Below, piece by piece: positions 62,020 through 64,000 of a stretch of DNA of 64,000 bases (position 1 is its first letter; every line of letters begins with the position of its first letter). Source of the stretch: Azoarcus sp. L1K30 (GTDB taxonomy: Bacteria > Pseudomonadota > Gammaproteobacteria > Burkholderiales > Rhodocyclaceae); contig NZ_JAGRRD010000001.1 of assembly GCF_018122735.1 (NCBI RefSeq), positions 557,538 to 621,537 on the forward strand, in the 5' to 3' direction. Below the pieces are notes generated by a model. The model was not told where the DNA came from, ran no database searches, and worked only from the letters and a program-made list of their open reading frames with translations. The translations under genes and the position numbers were made by a program.

Positions 62020-62252
62020 GACTTGACTCCTCTGCCGTTGGGGGGAAACCCCTTGTTTGTCTTGGACTCTTGCGGTCCATTGCGATGCCGGCAAGGAGGC
62101 GCCGGCTCACATCATGGCGCAAGTTTTTTCCATTACGGCGTCAAAGTCAATAGATTAACAATGCAGAACAGAATAATTCAGAGATAAACTATATGAAATG
62201 GAATGGAGTGTGCACAAGCTAATGAAATTAAAGCATTTGCGATTTTCGCAAC

Positions 62253-63020
62253 TCACCACGGGGCGCCGCGTTCGCTGCACATCTTTCTGACCATCGCGTC
62301 GAAGAACTTCACCGCAAACCCCGATTCGCGAATCAGCATCTGGGTCAGACCGGCGCATTTCTCGCCGATCGCCGCCGGCAGCGGCGTGTCTTCACCGGGA
62401 ATCATGCCCGCGTGACACTGGATCTCGGCGGCACGCTGTACGGTCCACAGCAGGAAGAAGGTCTTCGCGATGTCCTGTTCACCCACGGCGATGCCGTGGT
62501 TGCGCAGCACGAGGATGTGCTTGTCGCCCAGGCTGTCGAGCATGCGGACCTTCTCGTCCGCAAACAGCGTGATTCCCTCGAAGGTGTGATAGCCGACACG
62601 GGCGTAGAGTTGCGCGCCGTAGAAGTTGTCGTGGCTGAAGCCGGCCTTCTTCTGCGCAACTGCCGATACGGCGTTGGTATGGGTGTGGATCACGCAGTGG
62701 ATGTCGTCGCGTGCGCCGTGGATCGCACTGTGCAAGGCGAAGCCGGCCGGGTTGGCGTCGTAGGGCGAGGGCTCGACCTTGTTGCCTTCGAGGTCGACCT
62801 TGAGCAGGTTTGCCGGGGTGACTTCGGTGTAGTTCAGGCCAAAGGGGTTGACCAGATAGTAGTTGTCCGCGCCCGGTAACCGAGCCGAGATGTGGTTGAA
62901 GATGGTTTCGGTCCAGCCGAAGAAATCAACCAGGTGGTAGCAGTGAGCAAGTTGAGTGCGCAGCGCCCATTCATCGTCGCTGCAGTGGGCGGGTTTGGTG
63001 ACGTCGGATGTCATGTTCAC
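62253..63020 (-). CDS. Class II aldolase/adducin family protein
   Basis: A 255-residue protein of the class II aldolase fold. FNHISARLPGADNYYLVNPFG is the N-terminal hallmark, CVIHTHTNAVSAVA carries the zinc-binding His pair and LVLRNHGIAVGE the third His. Zinc-dependent aldol cleavage or decarboxylation is possible. The start is probably a GTG at 63020 with AGGAG 5 bases upstream. It follows the ketopantoate-reductase-like gene by 24 bases. A 233-base A/T-rich gap separates it from the ligase gene, where I see no clear promoter. Confidence 0.88.
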   Translation of the reverse strand: MNMTSDVTKPAHCSDDEWALRTQLAHCYHLVDFFGWTETIFNHISARLPGADNYYLVNPFGLNYTEVTPANLLKVDLEGNKVEPSPYDANPAGFALHSAIHGARDDIHCVIHTHTNAVSAVAQKKAGFSHDNFYGAQLYARVGYHTFEGITLFADEKVRMLDSLGDKHILVLRNHGIAVGEQDIAKTFFLLWTVQRAAEIQCHAGMIPGEDTPLPAAIGEKCAGLTQMLIRESGFAVKFFDAMVRKMCSERGAPW

Positions 63021-63044
63021 GATTTCTCCTTGCGTGCGTGGTGC

Positions 63045-64000
63045 TCAATGTATGTCTTTGCGGCGCTGCTCGCCGCGGAAACGCGCCAGCGCGATGATCT
63101 TGCGCGTGACCGGCATGGGCAGATGGAAGCGTGCAGCCAGTTCCAGCACCGAGTCGCCGATGGCGGCGAGTTCGAGCGGGCGACCCTTGTCGTAGTCCTG
63201 CAGCATCGAGGTGCGGATCGCGCCCATCGAGGCGCCGAGCTCGAGAAAGGTCAGTGGATCGATCTCGATTCGTGCGCCATAGCTTGCCGCTACCAGCAAG
63301 ACCTCGCGCTTGATTGCGATTACCGTGTCCTGCAGTTCGCCGGGGCGGTAAAGTTCTTCCAGCGTCGCACCGGTAATCACCGACAAGGGATTGGTGCTGG
63401 TGTTGGCGATGATCTTGGTCCACAGCTTGTCGCGGATGCGCTCGAGCGGACGTGCCTCGATGCCGCCTGCCGATACCGCGTCGCACAGGGCGAGCAGGCG
63501 CGGACTCATGCTGTTGTCGGGTTCGCCGAACATGATCAGGTGCGGATTGCGGGCCAACACGCGCCCCGGGGCCTCGACTTCGGCGGTGATGAACACGACG
63601 CAGCCAATGATCTGCGCCATCGGCAGCAACGCGCCGAGCGTGCCGTCGGGATCGACCGCATGGACGGTTTCTCCGGCGAAGCGCCCGCCCTCGCCGTGGA
63701 AGTACCACCATGGCACACCATTGACGGTGGGAACGACGAGAGTGTGATCGCCGATAAGGGGCTTCAGCGTCGGTAACAGGGTGGCGAGGTCGTGGGCCTT
63801 CGCACAGACGAAAACGATGTCCTGGATGCCGAACTCGGCCTTGTCGCTCGCCGCTACCGACACCCGGTGTTCGCCCTCGAGATCGGTGAGGGCGATTCCC
63901 TCACGGCGGATCGCATCCAGGGTGGTGCCGCGCGCCAGCACGCTGACTGCGTGTCCGGCCATTGCCAGGCGCGCGGCAATGGTGCAGCCGATGGCACCGG
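63045..64000 (-). CDS. Ketopantoate reductase (PanE/ApbA)-like dehydrogenase, N-terminus cut by window end
   Basis: An NAD(P)-dependent 2-hydroxyacid dehydrogenase of the PanE/ApbA family, about 318 residues visible. The frame continues to the last base with GAIGCTIAARLAMAGH, the inner part of the GxGxxG loop, so only the first few residues are missing. VFVCAKAHDL, the catalytic Lys in RDKLWTKIIANTSTNPL and a later Glu-rich helix are present. Such paralogs occur in catabolic clusters beside class II aldolases, so a role other than pantothenate synthesis is likely. Confidence 0.87.
   Translation of the reverse strand, partial: GAIGCTIAARLAMAGHAVSVLARGTTLDAIRREGIALTDLEGEHRVSVAASDKAEFGIQDIVFVCAKAHDLATLLPTLKPLIGDHTLVVPTVNGVPWWYFHGEGGRFAGETVHAVDPDGTLGALLPMAQIIGCVVFITAEVEAPGRVLARNPHLIMFGEPDNSMSPRLLALCDAVSAGGIEARPLERIRDKLWTKIIANTSTNPLSVITGATLEELYRPGELQDTVIAIKREVLLVAASYGARIEIDPLTFLELGASMGAIRTSMLQDYDKGRPLELAAIGDSVLELAARFHLPMPVTRKIIALARFRGEQRRKDIH

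Overview
The window reads as chromosomal DNA of a high-GC betaproteobacterium, most likely Rhodocyclales (Azoarcus/Aromatoleum/Thauera type). Reasons: an rnfABCDGE-nth operon, a Liv-type ABC transporter with a benzoate/2-aminobenzoate-type CoA ligase, an NnrS protein behind an FNR-type box, and a generally denitrifier/aromatic-degrader gene set. The genus is an inference. About 62 protein genes cover nearly all the sequence; two are cut by the window ends. I see no rRNA, tRNA, CRISPR array, insertion sequence or prophage.

Layout. 0-4.5 kb: end of a livM gene, a spermidine-synthase-like protein, a ClC chloride channel, a MarR regulator with a clear sigma70 promoter, and an ODP-type di-iron oxygen-binding protein. 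4.5-9.3 kb: moxR, an EAL/HDOD signalling protein and a CoxE-like VWA protein on the minus strand, then two tandem cytochromes c and a DUF1841 gene. 9.3-19 kb: one long minus-strand block, fbpC-aat-bpt, pyrD, then rnfABCDGE-nth, with many 4-bp stop/start overlaps. 19-22.5 kb: fbpB and fbpA, the rest of a ferric iron importer, each with Fur-like sites, plus a DUF2325 gene. 22.5-30 kb: NlpC/P60 peptidase, a DnaQ-like protein with altered catalytic residues coupled to a cNMP/CBS/DUF294 protein, an Aer-like chemoreceptor, PIN-PhoH ATPase, Bcp peroxiredoxin and an Mth938-like protein.

30-39.4 kb: alaA-type aminotransferase and homoserine dehydrogenase, a VIT1-family transporter, a probable zinc-scarcity locus (His/Cys-rich membrane protein, ZnuD-like receptor, DUF1826), and the argP/argO pair. 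39.5-45.6 kb: an orphan SOS-controlled dnaE2, a 470-base gap with a duplicated 44-bp unit and several DnaA-box-like 9-mers, an M61 peptidase and a membrane protein. 45.7-54 kb: metY, a ParA ATPase overlapping a gene for a histone-H1-like protein with a probable ribbon-helix-helix end, a secreted Cys-rich protein, GNAT, gpmI, a MaoC-like protein and nnrS.

54-64 kb: a minus-strand catabolic cluster. In transcription order it has a ketopantoate-reductase-like protein (cut by the window end), a class II aldolase, an aryl-CoA ligase, livKHMGF, an arylformamidase-like alpha/beta hydrolase and a MarR regulator. Together they suggest import, CoA activation and further conversion of an aromatic acid or its amide/ester; the substrate cannot be read from the sequence.

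Most unusual points: the ParA/H1-like pair, the DnaA-box-rich repeat region next to a probably leaderless LexA-controlled dnaE2, the iron importer split over three transcription units, and the catabolic cluster of unknown substrate.
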